This document shows positions 1 to 7,567 of a DNA stretch of 56,626 bases, piece after piece; position 1 is the stretch's first letter; each line of letters starts with the position of its first letter. The notes below the pieces were generated by a model. It was not told the DNA's origin. It saw only the letters and a list, made by a program, of their open reading frames with translations, and ran no database searches. This DNA comes from an uncultured bacterium. GTDB lineage: Bacteria > Bacillota_I > Bacilli_A > RF39 > UBA660. The translations under genes and the position numbers were made by a program. Location of the stretch: contig CASFPB010000049.1 of the NCBI GenBank assembly GCA_949296605.1, positions 1 through 56,626 on the forward strand. Direction: 5' to 3'.

Positions 1-67
1 AAATTTAAAAAAAATTTGTAAACAAACTAAATCATAGTCAACGTATGCACTTTTTTAAAAATTTAAA

Positions 68-106
68 AACCTCTCAAACCCTCATAAACAAAGGGATTGG
101 GAGGTT
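68..106. terminator. Long hairpin at left edge, probable terminator
   Basis: Two 15-base arms (68-82 and 92-106) pair with two mismatches around a 9-base loop. Read leftward it is followed by a run of Ts; read rightward by TTTT. It lies beyond the yabQ terminator, so it may serve a gene to the left of the window or work in both directions. Bases 1-67 are AT-rich and show no gene. Confidence 0.4.
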
Positions 107-142
107 TTGCTCTTCTAAAAGTGTTTAAGTTGAGATTATAAC

Positions 143-175
143 AAAAAAAGCATTAATTTTATAACAAATTAATGT
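143..175 (-). terminator. Intrinsic terminator after yabQ
   Basis: On the minus strand CATTAATTT and AAATTAATG form a 9-bp stem followed by CTTTTTTT. The left arm overlaps the yabQ stop codon, so it ends the yabP-yabQ transcript. Confidence 0.75.
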
Positions 176-477
176 TTTTTTAATTTATTTACACATTTTT
201 TACACAATAAATATAATTTGCTTTTATTAAAAGCCATAAACAAATAACCCAAAATAACAGTAACTATAAAATAAATATGAAATATTCCGTTATTTATTTT
301 ATAAAGTAAAAATATATATAAAATAACTATATCAATTATAAAAATTAAAGTAATAAACAATTTAAAAAAATTTGACTTTTTTACTAAAATATTTTCATTT
401 ATTGTAGAAAATATATAAAAAAATATACCATAGAAAAAAGAAAGAACAAAAGATATAATTTGAATATAACTATTCAT
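169..477 (-). CDS. yabQ: YabQ-like spore cortex membrane protein
   Basis: A 102-residue, strongly hydrophobic protein with about four predicted membrane segments (roughly residues 5-25, 38-58, 64-82 and a short one) and a basic lysine-rich C-terminus. It follows yabP directly with a TAATG overlap, the same order as yabP-yabQ in Bacillus. In that family YabQ is a mother-cell membrane protein needed for spore cortex formation. The assignment rests on hydropathy and position more than on clear motifs. It is shorter than the Bacillus protein, apparently keeping only the membrane core. It is probably transcribed only with yabP. Confidence 0.6.
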   Translation of the reverse strand: MNSYIQIISFVLSFFYGIFFYIFSTINENILVKKSNFFKLFITLIFIIDIVILYIFLLYKINNGIFHIYFIVTVILGYLFMAFNKSKLYLLCKKCVNKLKKH

Positions 478-755
478 TATTTAAATAATTTACTAAAAAC
501 ACTTTCTTGCTTATCTTTTATCTTACCATCTAAATAAATAAAAGAGTTTATTTTACCTTTAATTTTTACATTTCCATCGTTAGTATCTAATTTGAGAAGC
601 TCTAAGCCCTCACCTAAAAGTTGCAAATTGCCAACAGTTGTTTCCATTAAAAACTCTTCATCATCAAAACTAACAATTTTATTAACTCCACTTAATGATA
701 TGCTATTTCTATCAACCATTTTTACTTCTTGATTACCAAAATTTAATCCTTCCAT
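477..755 (-). CDS. yabP: YabP family sporulation protein
   Basis: A 92-residue protein whose body fits the YabP/YqfC family: a run of short beta strands with the pattern DRNSISLSGVNKIVSFDDEEF, then a stretch reading TTVGNLQLLGEGLELLKLD and a final beta-rich segment. YabP is made in the mother cell during sporulation and is needed for normal cortex and coat assembly in Bacillus. The start follows AAAGGAG at a good distance. The upstream CATATATT could be a sporulation-sigma -10 element, but this is weak. It is co-transcribed with yabQ, whose start overlaps its stop. Confidence 0.8.
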   Translation of the reverse strand: MEGLNFGNQEVKMVDRNSISLSGVNKIVSFDDEEFLMETTVGNLQLLGEGLELLKLDTNDGNVKIKGKINSFIYLDGKIKDKQESVFSKLFK

Positions 756-782
756 ATATTCTCCTTTAATAAAAATATATGC

Positions 783-811
783 AAAAAAAAAATAACTATG
801 AAAATAGTTAT
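783..811 (-). terminator. Intrinsic terminator of the orphan gene
   Basis: A perfect 8-bp stem (ATAACTAT/ATAGTTAT) with a 4-base loop and a following run of nine to ten Ts on the minus strand. It overlaps the stop codon of the 155-residue gene and separates it from yabP. Confidence 0.85.
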
Positions 812-1275
812 CGTTCAGAAACTCTACTTAATGTTAAAGATGAATTTTCTATTCCTAACATTTCAAGTAATGGATCTTCTGGATCAAAAGCATTATCTAT
901 TTCATGCATAAAAACTTCATCATTAACTTGAGTTTCTTTGTATGGTAAAACTACATTAGCTAGTTGTTCTTCAACATTAATTTCTTCACTCCAAGGTAAT
1001 ATTTCATCTCGACCATCCATGAAAGAATAACTTCCAGATTGAGGAAAATAAACTATTCCTTGAGCTAAACAAGCATTATATCTACGACAAAATGTATTAA
1101 TATCATCAATACCTAATTTATCAGCAACTTCAGGATTAGATAAAACATCATTTATATCAAGTTGTATTCCAACATATACTTCTTTAATTGAAAAACTTTC
1201 ACCATTAAATGTAAGAATTTTAACTCCAATTAATTTACCATTTTCATATACGTATTTTATTTTGCTTATTAACAT
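808..1275 (-). CDS. Unknown protein, single-gene unit
   Basis: A 155-residue protein not recognised from any family. The N-terminal 40 residues look like short beta strands (KIKYVYENGKLIGVKIL). The middle has several cysteines (RRYNACLAQG), and the C-terminal half is acidic with a DPEDPLLEMLG segment. No membrane segment or signal peptide is visible. The start follows AAGGAG. It stands alone between spoVG and yabP with a near-consensus sigma-A promoter (TTGACA, 17 bases, TAGAAT) and a strong terminator, so it is probably well expressed in growing cells, unlike its sporulation neighbours. Confidence 0.8.
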   Translation of the reverse strand: MLISKIKYVYENGKLIGVKILTFNGESFSIKEVYVGIQLDINDVLSNPEVADKLGIDDINTFCRRYNACLAQGIVYFPQSGSYSFMDGRDEILPWSEEINVEEQLANVVLPYKETQVNDEVFMHEIDNAFDPEDPLLEMLGIENSSLTLSRVSER

Positions 1276-1306
1276 TATAATCTCTCCTTTTTAAGCAGCA
1301 AGAAAA

Positions 1307-1335
1307 ATTCTACCATATGTATAATTATATGTCAA
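1307..1335 (-). promoter_or_regulatory. Sigma-A type promoter of the orphan gene
   Basis: Minus strand TTGACA (1335-1330), 17-base spacer, TAGAAT (1312-1307). It lies just upstream of the 155-residue gene, with a 5' leader of about 25 bases. Confidence 0.8.
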
Positions 1336-1357
1336 GCAAAAATTTTATTTACAAAAA

Positions 1358-1380
1358 CAAAAAAAATCAACATTAGTTGA
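1358..1380 (-). terminator. Terminator after spoVG
   Basis: TCAAC/GTTGA stem with a TAAT loop, followed by eight Ts on the minus strand. The stem overlaps the spoVG stop codon. Confidence 0.65.
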
Positions 1381-1648
1381 CTTTATTTTCTTCTACTTTT
1401 TTATTATAAGCATCTAATATAACTTTTTCAAATTTATCTCTTGTTTCTTTATTAGTTGGAAAAACTACATTTTCTTCTTTACCATGTTTATTCATTTTAC
1501 CAGGCATAGAAACAAACAATCTACTATTACCTTCAATAATTTTAGCACCTTTAATAGCTAAACAATCATCCAAAGTAAAGTCTACAAAAGCTTTAAGTTT
1601 TGATCCTTCTTTTTCTCTTAAATAAATGTCTAACCTTGTGATTTCCAT
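1373..1648 (-). CDS. spoVG: SpoVG regulatory protein
   Basis: A 91-residue protein beginning MEITRLDIYLREKEG and containing the SpoVG signatures ALVDFTLDDCLAIKG-like (here AFVDFTLDDCLAIKGAKIIE) and FVSMPGK. SpoVG is a small nucleic-acid-binding regulator conserved in Firmicutes. In Bacillus it affects asymmetric septation and cortex formation. The chosen ATG is preceded by AAGGAG, and an in-frame TTG two codons upstream is poorer. It follows veg, as in a compressed version of the Bacillus yabG-veg-spoVG region. Confidence 0.95.
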   Translation of the reverse strand: MEITRLDIYLREKEGSKLKAFVDFTLDDCLAIKGAKIIEGNSRLFVSMPGKMNKHGKEENVVFPTNKETRDKFEKVILDAYNKKVEENKVN

Positions 1649-1706
1649 ATACAATCTCCTTATATATATTATTTTAATTTAAAAAAATTAAATTTGCAAC
1701 AAAAAT

Positions 1707-1919
1707 CTACAAATATTTTAATTTTACATCACCAGTTATTAAATCTCCATAGGTAAAACTTTTTTCTTCCCCATTTATCAAAACTGTAAATAAATTGGGA
1801 TATATTTTATAAATAATTCCTTCATACCTAGTAACTCTATTTCTAAGACCAAAAACAGAAACAATTACTTTAGAATTAATTTTTTTGTGAATTTCTTCTT
1901 TTACCAAATTAATATTCAT
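1707..1919 (-). CDS. veg: Veg family protein
   Basis: A 70-residue protein of the Veg family: an N-terminal helix (residues 3-17), then the signature VIVSVFGLRNRVTRYEGI and a small beta fold. Veg is a conserved Firmicutes protein. In B. subtilis it has been linked to biofilm matrix gene expression and spore outgrowth, but its biochemical action is uncertain. The gene starts eight bases after the yabG stop, so the two are likely co-transcribed, as in Bacillus. Confidence 0.9.
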   Translation of the reverse strand: MNINLVKEEIHKKINSKVIVSVFGLRNRVTRYEGIIYKIYPNLFTVLINGEEKSFTYGDLITGDVKLKYL

Positions 1920-1927
1920 TAAGCACC

Positions 1928-2704
1928 TTACCTTGGATAACCTACATACATAAGTCCATTACACATAATTCCCCCCATACCATCTTCTTTATATTTAGTT
2001 TTTTCTAGAAGTTTTACTAAATCTATTTCTTTATTTCTTTCTGTTAATGAAATAGTGCTAGCTATAATCGCTGGATCTAAGGCATGAATATTAATTCTTT
2101 TAGGACTAGATGCAAAATTAGCACCAGCCTTAATTAATTCTTCATAATTACTTTGACAGGCACCTGCAATAATCACTAATTTTTCATGACTTTTTTCATA
2201 ATTTCTAGCGGCTTTAACAGCTTTAACAAAATAACCAGAGTTTTTATAATTATTTAAATCATTAATATCCCCTCTTTTTTTCAAATAAGCATCATGCCCA
2301 GTAATTATAACTATATCAGGTTTGTATTCTCTTAAAAGCAATTGTATCTGTTCATAAATATTTTTTTCATTTATTTTTTTTCCAATAGCAAAAATACCAT
2401 TTTTTTTATAAAATTTTAAACACCTATTTAAATAATCTTCATCTCCGTCTATATGTAATACCTTAGCAGGTAAATAAAAGAAATCTCCTCTTGTTAATAA
2501 TTCATCTTTAATATCAATATTATCAATCTCATCAGATTCAATTACATCACTCTCTAACTTTAAATCATCTATTTTAGCATCAGCATAAAGTCTAACCTCT
2601 ACCCCTTTTAAATAATAAACACCATCTACAATATTTATAACTTTAAATACGGTATCATTATTATAACTATTTCTAGATACTAAATCTCCTTTTTTAATTT
2701 GCAC
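1928..2704 (-). CDS. yabG: YabG sporulation-specific protease
   Basis: YabG is a cysteine protease of the mother cell that processes spore coat proteins. The 258-residue protein begins with the family's small beta domain (KKGDLVSRNSYNNDTVFKV, then VEVRLYADAKIDDL). The protease part carries VLHIDGDEDYLNRCL, PDIVIITGHDAYLKK with a His-Asp pair, and VIIAGACQSNYEELI with the likely catalytic cysteine. I chose GTG at 2704, which follows GGTGAT and gives MQIKKGDLV, matching known YabG starts; an ATG four codons upstream overlaps the ribosome binding site. It lies downstream of rsmA, from which a strong terminator separates it. Confidence 0.93.
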   Translation of the reverse strand: MQIKKGDLVSRNSYNNDTVFKVINIVDGVYYLKGVEVRLYADAKIDDLKLESDVIESDEIDNIDIKDELLTRGDFFYLPAKVLHIDGDEDYLNRCLKFYKKNGIFAIGKKINEKNIYEQIQLLLREYKPDIVIITGHDAYLKKRGDINDLNNYKNSGYFVKAVKAARNYEKSHEKLVIIAGACQSNYEELIKAGANFASSPKRINIHALDPAIIASTISLTERNKEIDLVKLLEKTKYKEDGMGGIMCNGLMYVGYPR

Positions 2705-2729
2705 ATATATCACCATTAAATATATATGA

Positions 2730-2767
2730 AAAAAAATTGAATAAAATTCTCAATTACTTTTATTCAA
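2730..2767 (-). terminator. Terminator after rsmA
   Basis: A perfect 10-bp stem (TTGAATAAAA/TTTTATTCAA) followed by eight Ts on the minus strand. Its upstream arm is inside the last codons of rsmA. It isolates yabG-veg from the genes upstream. Confidence 0.85.
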
Positions 2768-3532
2768 TTCATTAAATAACTTAATAAATAATTCTTCACT
2801 TATTTCTTCTGCTCTAACATTTTCTAATATGCCATGACTAATTAACACTTTTTTTATCATTTTAAACCTTATATTACCTACATTATTTTTTAAAGTTTTT
2901 CTCTTTTGCTTAAAACATTCTTTTAAAAAATCAAAATACAATTTTTCATCAACCCTAGGTCTATTTTTTCTTATAGAAAAAGAAAGAACAGAACTTTCAA
3001 CTTTAGGAACAGGATTAAAACAAAACTTAGAAACATCACACACTTTAAAAACATCAAAATAATATTTTAAATATAAAGTCATATAACTATAATTTTTTGT
3101 TCCGCAAGATGCCATAAATCTATCAGCCACTTCTTTTTGAACCATAATTACAAGTTTTTCAAATTTAATTTTAGAATTTACGATGTGCTCAATTATTGGA
3201 GTAGTAATATAATAAGGCAAGTTACCAACAATAAATAATTTATTATAATTTACATTATTAATATCAGTTATTAAATCAGATGTTAAAAAATCTTGGTTTT
3301 TTATGATAGTTTTATTATTTTCAAACTTTTTTAAAATTGGAATTAACTCATTATCTAGCTCATAACCGATATAATAAGATTTTTTATCTATTAATTTTTT
3401 AGTTATAGCACCACGACCAGGACCAATTTCAATTATTAAATCATCCTCATTTGCATTAATCTGTTCTACAATATTATTAATTATATTTTCATCAATTAAA
3501 AAATTTTGACCTAAACTCTTTTTTGCTTTCAT
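2750..3532 (-). CDS. rsmA: 16S rRNA dimethyladenosine transferase RsmA (KsgA)
   Basis: RsmA dimethylates two adjacent adenines near the 3' end of 16S rRNA, a late quality step in small-subunit assembly. The 260-residue protein starts KKSLGQNFL, then has the SAM-binding IIEIGPGRGAITKKL (about residues 34-48) and the adenine-binding motif IVGNLPYYITTPII (about 100-113). The C-terminal RNA-binding helices end in a typical RAEEISEELFIKLFNEL. Length matches the family. The neighbouring ribonuclease M5 gene (rnmV), usual in Bacillus between tatD and rsmA, is absent here. Confidence 0.95.
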   Translation of the reverse strand: MKAKKSLGQNFLIDENIINNIVEQINANEDDLIIEIGPGRGAITKKLIDKKSYYIGYELDNELIPILKKFENNKTIIKNQDFLTSDLITDINNVNYNKLFIVGNLPYYITTPIIEHIVNSKIKFEKLVIMVQKEVADRFMASCGTKNYSYMTLYLKYYFDVFKVCDVSKFCFNPVPKVESSVLSFSIRKNRPRVDEKLYFDFLKECFKQKRKTLKNNVGNIRFKMIKKVLISHGILENVRAEEISEELFIKLFNELNKSN

Positions 3533-3550
3533 AAAAAATTCAGGTAGGAT

Positions 3551-4078
3551 TTATTCCCACCCGCTCCTTAAAACGTCATATGTAATAGAACTTCTACCTA
3601 TTTGGTCATATGCATAACTAAGACTTGGAGATAAAAAATCAAGTGCATTACCAGTTACTCCTCTATCTAAAACTATTGCAACAACTTTTTCATTAGAAAT
3701 TCTATTACTATAAAAACTAACTATTGAACCACATGGTAAATTTTTACTAGATGCAACAATATATACTTCTCCATATTCTGAATCATAATATGTATTTTTA
3801 CCATCAGTAATATCATAACTTGACTTACATGCAAGAGTTCCATTACACAAAGGACAATTATACACATAACCAGTTAAATCACCAGTATATGTATCAATAG
3901 CACTCCATTTTATATTTTCTTCAATTTCATCAACTTTTAATGCCATAGTAGATAGATTAATAGTTTTATTTACATTTTCATTTTCTACCTTAGCAACATT
4001 AACATTACTACTACTTTTAGCAATAATTAAAACAACCATTATTAATAAAATTTTAGTAAAGTAACCTATATTTTTCAT
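3551..4078 (-). CDS. Secreted 3D-domain protein (YabE-like remnant)
   Basis: A 175-residue protein with an N-terminal hydrophobic segment (residues 5-25) that could be a signal peptide or anchor, then a short linker and a C-terminal 3D domain. Conserved 3D residues are visible in VAIVLDRGVTGNALDFLSP, and the end reads AYDQIGRSSITYDVL. In Bacillus the gene at this position, yabE, encodes a cell-wall-active protein with G5 and 3D domains; here the G5 part is missing. A CPLC motif plus two more cysteines before the 3D domain could form a disulfide or metal site. The ATG at 4078 is nine bases after GAGGTGG. It has its own near-perfect promoter. Confidence 0.75.
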   Translation of the reverse strand: MKNIGYFTKILLIMVVLIIAKSSSNVNVAKVENENVNKTINLSTMALKVDEIEENIKWSAIDTYTGDLTGYVYNCPLCNGTLACKSSYDITDGKNTYYDSEYGEVYIVASSKNLPCGSIVSFYSNRISNEKVVAIVLDRGVTGNALDFLSPSLSYAYDQIGRSSITYDVLRSGWE

Positions 4079-4108
4079 ATAATACATCCACCTCAATTGG
4101 ATAAATAA

Positions 4109-4137
4109 ATTATAGCATTAGCGTATATATTTGTCAA
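4109..4137 (-). promoter_or_regulatory. Consensus sigma-A promoter of the 3D-domain gene
   Basis: Minus strand TTGACA (4137-4132), 17-base spacer, TATAAT (4114-4109). It drives the 3D-domain gene and rsmA independently of the repeat-protein genes upstream. Confidence 0.9.
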
Positions 4138-4165
4138 AACACATGCTTATTTTACCAAAAAAAGG

Positions 4166-5818
4166 CTAATTTGGCTTACAACGGCGTAATGATTTCTCAT
4201 CTATTTTACCCCTTAAAAGACTATTTAATAAAGCTTTATAATACTCTGAATCAAATATTATTCTTTTAGACTTCATTCTTAAAAGTAATTGTTGAATAAT
4301 TTTTAAATATTGCCTTATTGCCTTATATTCTTCCATCTTTTGTTTTAAGAATCTTAATACAACATTCAAAGACATGTTTTGTTTATCATATAATGCAACT
4401 ATTAAAATAATTTTTACTATATCATGAATTTCACAATTATCAATTTCAGATGGAGATAAAATCTCATCTTTTTTTATTGCTTCAAGCAACGATAAAGAAA
4501 TTTTTATATCCATAGGTTTTAAAGTTAAATTTTCTTCGGATGATATATAAAAAGGAGATTGCATTAAAGCTATTATTTTTCCTTTTTGCCTTTTAATAAC
4601 AATGTCTTCACTTAAAAGAGGATTTTCACATATCATTAAAGCCATTTTATAATTACCTTTATTAATTAAAATTTCTATTCGTTGGGATTGAATGCGAGGA
4701 TTATTTACAAACTCTGAACGTTCACATATTTTTAAAGCATCTTCAATCCTACCTAGTTCTATTAAGATTTTTATATGTTGAGATTGAACATTATATTTTT
4801 TTTCAAAAATAGGATTTTCACATAGTTCTAAAGCTTTTACTATTCTACTTTGTTTATCTAAAATACATATACGTTGTGATTGGATTACATCATCAGTTAA
4901 AAACAATGGTCGCTCACTTATTGCTAAAGCTTCCATCAAACGATCTTTAAGCATTAAAATTTTTATTCGTATAGATTGGATTAAAGGATAATCTGCAAAC
5001 TCTAAACGTTCACACATTTTCAATGCTTCATCAATTTTACCTTTTTTTATTAAAATTTTTATATGTTGAGTTTGTATGCTATCATTTTTCTCAAAAATAG
5101 GATTTTCACATATTGCTAAGGCATCGCATATTCTATTTTTCATTACTAAAATACTTATGCGTTGTGACTGAATTACACTATCAGTTAAAAACAATGGTCG
5201 CTCACTTATTGCTAAAGCTTCCATCAAACGATCTTTAAGCATTAAAATTTTTATTCGTATAGATTGAATCGAAGGATAATCTGCAAACTCTAAACGTTCA
5301 CACATTTTCAATGCTTCATCAATTTTACCTTTTTTTATTAAAATTTTTATATGTTGAGTTTGTATGCTATCATTTTTCTCAAAAATAGGATTTTCACATA
5401 TTGCTAAGGCCTCACATATTCTATTTTGCATTACTAAAATACTTATGCGTTGTGACTGAATTACATTATCAGTTAAAAACAACGGCTGCTCACATATTGC
5501 TAAAGCATCGTATAAACCGCTTTTCATTATTAAAATTTTTACATGTTGCGATTGAATTATTGGATTATTTTTATTTTTAGGATCCAAACAAATATTTAAG
5601 GCATTATCTAAATCATTGATATTACAATATTTCTGTAATAATTCAACATCAGATAACTCATCAAAAGGAGTCTCTATATTATTACTTTCTAATTTTTCTT
5701 CCTTAACCCATCTGTAAATAGTTGCAATAGAAATACCAGTATTAGCATTTATACTTTTAACTTTTTCACCATTTTTTATCCTTTTTAAAACCATTTGTTT
5801 AATTTCTTGACTATACAT
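4166..5818 (-). CDS. HTH protein with ten 32-residue helical repeats, unknown function
   Basis: A 550-residue protein of no family I recognise. Residues 3-40 form a transposase/Hin-like helix-turn-helix (KSINANTGISIATIYRWVKE). Residues about 71-390 are ten repeats of exactly 32 residues with the pattern xxALxICExPxF....IQSQRIxILIxxxRI, each likely a helical hairpin of a TPR-like solenoid; an eleventh is degenerate. The C-terminal 110 residues (VALYDKQNMSLNVVLRFLK, then LLRMKSKRIIFDSEYYKALL) are shared with the upstream paralogue. Start at 5818: GGTGAT lies inside the end of the upstream gene, whose TAG stop overlaps this start region. The design (DNA-binding head plus repeat solenoid) resembles RRNPP sensors but with a different HTH, so a peptide- or protein-sensing regulator is a guess. 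Confidence 0.85.
   Translation of the reverse strand: MYSQEIKQMVLKRIKNGEKVKSINANTGISIATIYRWVKEEKLESNNIETPFDELSDVELLQKYCNINDLDNALNICLDPKNKNNPIIQSQHVKILIMKSGLYDALAICEQPLFLTDNVIQSQRISILVMQNRICEALAICENPIFEKNDSIQTQHIKILIKKGKIDEALKMCERLEFADYPSIQSIRIKILMLKDRLMEALAISERPLFLTDSVIQSQRISILVMKNRICDALAICENPIFEKNDSIQTQHIKILIKKGKIDEALKMCERLEFADYPLIQSIRIKILMLKDRLMEALAISERPLFLTDDVIQSQRICILDKQSRIVKALELCENPIFEKKYNVQSQHIKILIELGRIEDALKICERSEFVNNPRIQSQRIEILINKGNYKMALMICENPLLSEDIVIKRQKGKIIALMQSPFYISSEENLTLKPMDIKISLSLLEAIKKDEILSPSEIDNCEIHDIVKIILIVALYDKQNMSLNVVLRFLKQKMEEYKAIRQYLKIIQQLLLRMKSKRIIFDSEYYKALLNSLLRGKIDEKSLRRCKPN
4893..5468 (-). repeat. Tandem 288-bp direct repeats within the solenoid gene
   Basis: Two consecutive 288-bp blocks (4893-5180 and 5181-5468) differ at about seven positions by eye. 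Each encodes three 32-residue repeats (96 residues). More diverged copies flank them. This indicates recent intragenic duplication and a potential for copy-number change. Confidence 0.9.
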
Positions 5819-6731
5819 TATTATCACCGTTTGGTTTTTTTCTTGCTAAAGAACTATCTTTTGCTTCACTAATTATATGCCTATATTTTCTCACACTTAC
5901 TAGCAAATTCTTATAATGCTCCAAATCAAATATTCTCCTTTTTGATTTCATTTTTAAAAACAAACTTTGAATTAATTTATATACTTCCTCTTCTTCACTA
6001 TATTCAACTAGCTTTTCTTTTAAATATTTAAACAACATATTAACAGGTAGGCTTTGCTTATCATATAAAGCTACAGTTAATATTAACCGTTCTAAATCAT
6101 TAATATTTATTGAAGCTAAATCACATTGAGTTAAAATTTTATTATTATATATTTCAAATAATATACTTGTTGAATTTACTTTTTTAACTCTATTATCAGA
6201 TTCTATCGGCATTTCACTTGATTGAATATCTTGTTGGCTATCTAATCTATTTTTAAGAACCCTTATTAAATCCATTTTGAGTTGCATTCTTTTTTTATAA
6301 AGAATCATACTGATTATTCTTCTTTGTAGCAATCTAATTTCTTTATTCTTTAAAAATTCTAAACTTTCACATAAACATAAAGCTTCTTCCAATCTATCTA
6401 AATTAATTAAAATGTTAATTCTCATTATTTGCATATTAACATTATATTTAAATTCTTCATTATCAAATAATTTTAAAACATCATCTAATAGTCCTTCTCT
6501 TATTAATCTGTCAACATTAACTAGCAAATTATCTTCATCTAAAACTAATTGCAAAAAACATTTTTCACTATCTGGTATATTTTTAGAATTGCTGTCCGTT
6601 TTTTCTTTATATTCTTTTACCCATCTTCTAATAGTTCCAATGGATACTCCTGTATCTTCACTAATATCTTTAATTAATTCCCCTAGCATTACTCTTTTTA
6701 TTACTCCATCTTTTATTTTTTGATCATACAT
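5811..6731 (-). CDS. Shorter HTH-repeat paralogue, unknown function
   Basis: A 306-residue paralogue of the next gene in the operon. It has the same N-terminal helix-turn-helix (DISEDTGVSIGTIRRWVKEY, about residues 20-40), only two clear 32-residue repeats (about 83-146, LEEALCLCESLEF), a charged linker, and the same C-terminal region (LTVALYDKQSLPVNMLFKYL, FLKMKSKRRIFDLEHYKNLL). The ATG at 6731 follows GGAGG with an eight-base gap. Its stop overlaps the start of the 550-residue gene, so the two are translationally coupled and probably act together. Function unknown. Confidence 0.85.
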   Translation of the reverse strand: MYDQKIKDGVIKRVMLGELIKDISEDTGVSIGTIRRWVKEYKEKTDSNSKNIPDSEKCFLQLVLDEDNLLVNVDRLIREGLLDDVLKLFDNEEFKYNVNMQIMRINILINLDRLEEALCLCESLEFLKNKEIRLLQRRIISMILYKKRMQLKMDLIRVLKNRLDSQQDIQSSEMPIESDNRVKKVNSTSILFEIYNNKILTQCDLASININDLERLILTVALYDKQSLPVNMLFKYLKEKLVEYSEEEEVYKLIQSLFLKMKSKRRIFDLEHYKNLLVSVRKYRHIISEAKDSSLARKKPNGDNNV

Positions 6732-6782
6732 AATTATTTCCTCCAAAATATAGGTTATATTATAAATTAAAAATATTATAAA

Positions 6783-6817
6783 ATAAATAAAAACTATTGA
6801 AAAATTTAATCAATAGT
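6783..6817 (-). terminator. Terminator after tatD
   Basis: An 8-bp stem ACTATTGA/TCAATAGT with a 9-base loop, followed by TTTTATTTATTTT on the minus strand. The left arm overlaps the tatD end. It closes the dut-metG-tatD unit and separates it from the HTH-repeat pair. Confidence 0.7.
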
Positions 6818-7567
6818 TATTTTATTATATAAATCTAAAACATTCTTTGTAGTAATTTTAGATACTTCTTCTAACGAAACATTAAAAATTTCTGAAATAT
6901 ATTTAGCAATATCTAATATATGACTAGGGTTATTTTGTTTCCCTCTATATGGAACAGGTGTTAAATATGGGGAATCAGTCTCTAAAATTATATTATTTAA
7001 ACCAATATTAACTAAAATATCTTTTAAATTACAATTTTTAAAAGTTACAACACCATTTATACCTAGCAAAAAACCCATTTTTATATAAATCTTAGCTGTT
7101 TCTAAACTACCTGAAAAAGAATGAATTACTCCTTTAATATTATATTTTCTTAAAATATTTATTGTATCCTCAGTAGCATCTCTACTATGAATAATAACAG
7201 GAACTTTATATTTATTTGCAATATCTAACTGTAATTCAAAAAGCTTTATTTGTTTTTCTTTATTTTCTTTAGAGTAATGATAATCTAACCCAATTTCACC
7301 AATAGCAACAACTTTTTTATTGTTTAAATTATCTTCAATGAATTTTATATCATCCAAGGAGTAGTTTTCTACTTCTTCAGGATGTATTCCAATAGCACCA
7401 TACATATTTTTGTATTTATCTAATAAATCAATTACCTCTTTATTACTTTTACTATCACAACCATTATTAATTAATATATTTACATTACTTTTTTTAGCTA
7501 AATTTACAATATCATCTATATCACTATAATATTCACTATATAAATGGCAATGAGTATCAATTAACAT
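6806..7567 (-). CDS. tatD: TatD family metal-dependent deoxyribonuclease
   Basis: A 253-residue TatD-family hydrolase, a TIM-barrel metalloenzyme with 3'-5' nuclease activity toward DNA. Visible metal ligands: the N-terminal IDTHCHLYS, the GEIGLDYHYS glutamate region, VIIHSRDA, VIHSFSG and the late ETDSPYLTP aspartate. Length fits the family. Its start overlaps the metG stop (TAATG), the usual metG-tatD order of Firmicutes, so it is translated from the T-box-controlled message. Confidence 0.93.
   Translation of the reverse strand: MLIDTHCHLYSEYYSDIDDIVNLAKKSNVNILINNGCDSKSNKEVIDLLDKYKNMYGAIGIHPEEVENYSLDDIKFIEDNLNNKKVVAIGEIGLDYHYSKENKEKQIKLFELQLDIANKYKVPVIIHSRDATEDTINILRKYNIKGVIHSFSGSLETAKIYIKMGFLLGINGVVTFKNCNLKDILVNIGLNNIILETDSPYLTPVPYRGKQNNPSHILDIAKYISEIFNVSLEEVSKITTKNVLDLYNKITID

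Noticed and set aside
4141-4165. Terminator after the large HTH-repeat gene
   Set aside because: AAGCC and AGCC are direct, not inverted, copies, so no stem forms despite the following T-run.
4893-5468. Direct repeats as a CRISPR array
   Set aside because: The blocks are 288 bp, contiguous, in frame and coding; there are no short repeats with unique spacers.
4166-6731. HTH genes as remnants of an IS3-type transposon
   Set aside because: The HTH resembles transposase heads, but there is no catalytic DDE part, no terminal inverted repeats, and the bodies are repeat solenoids.
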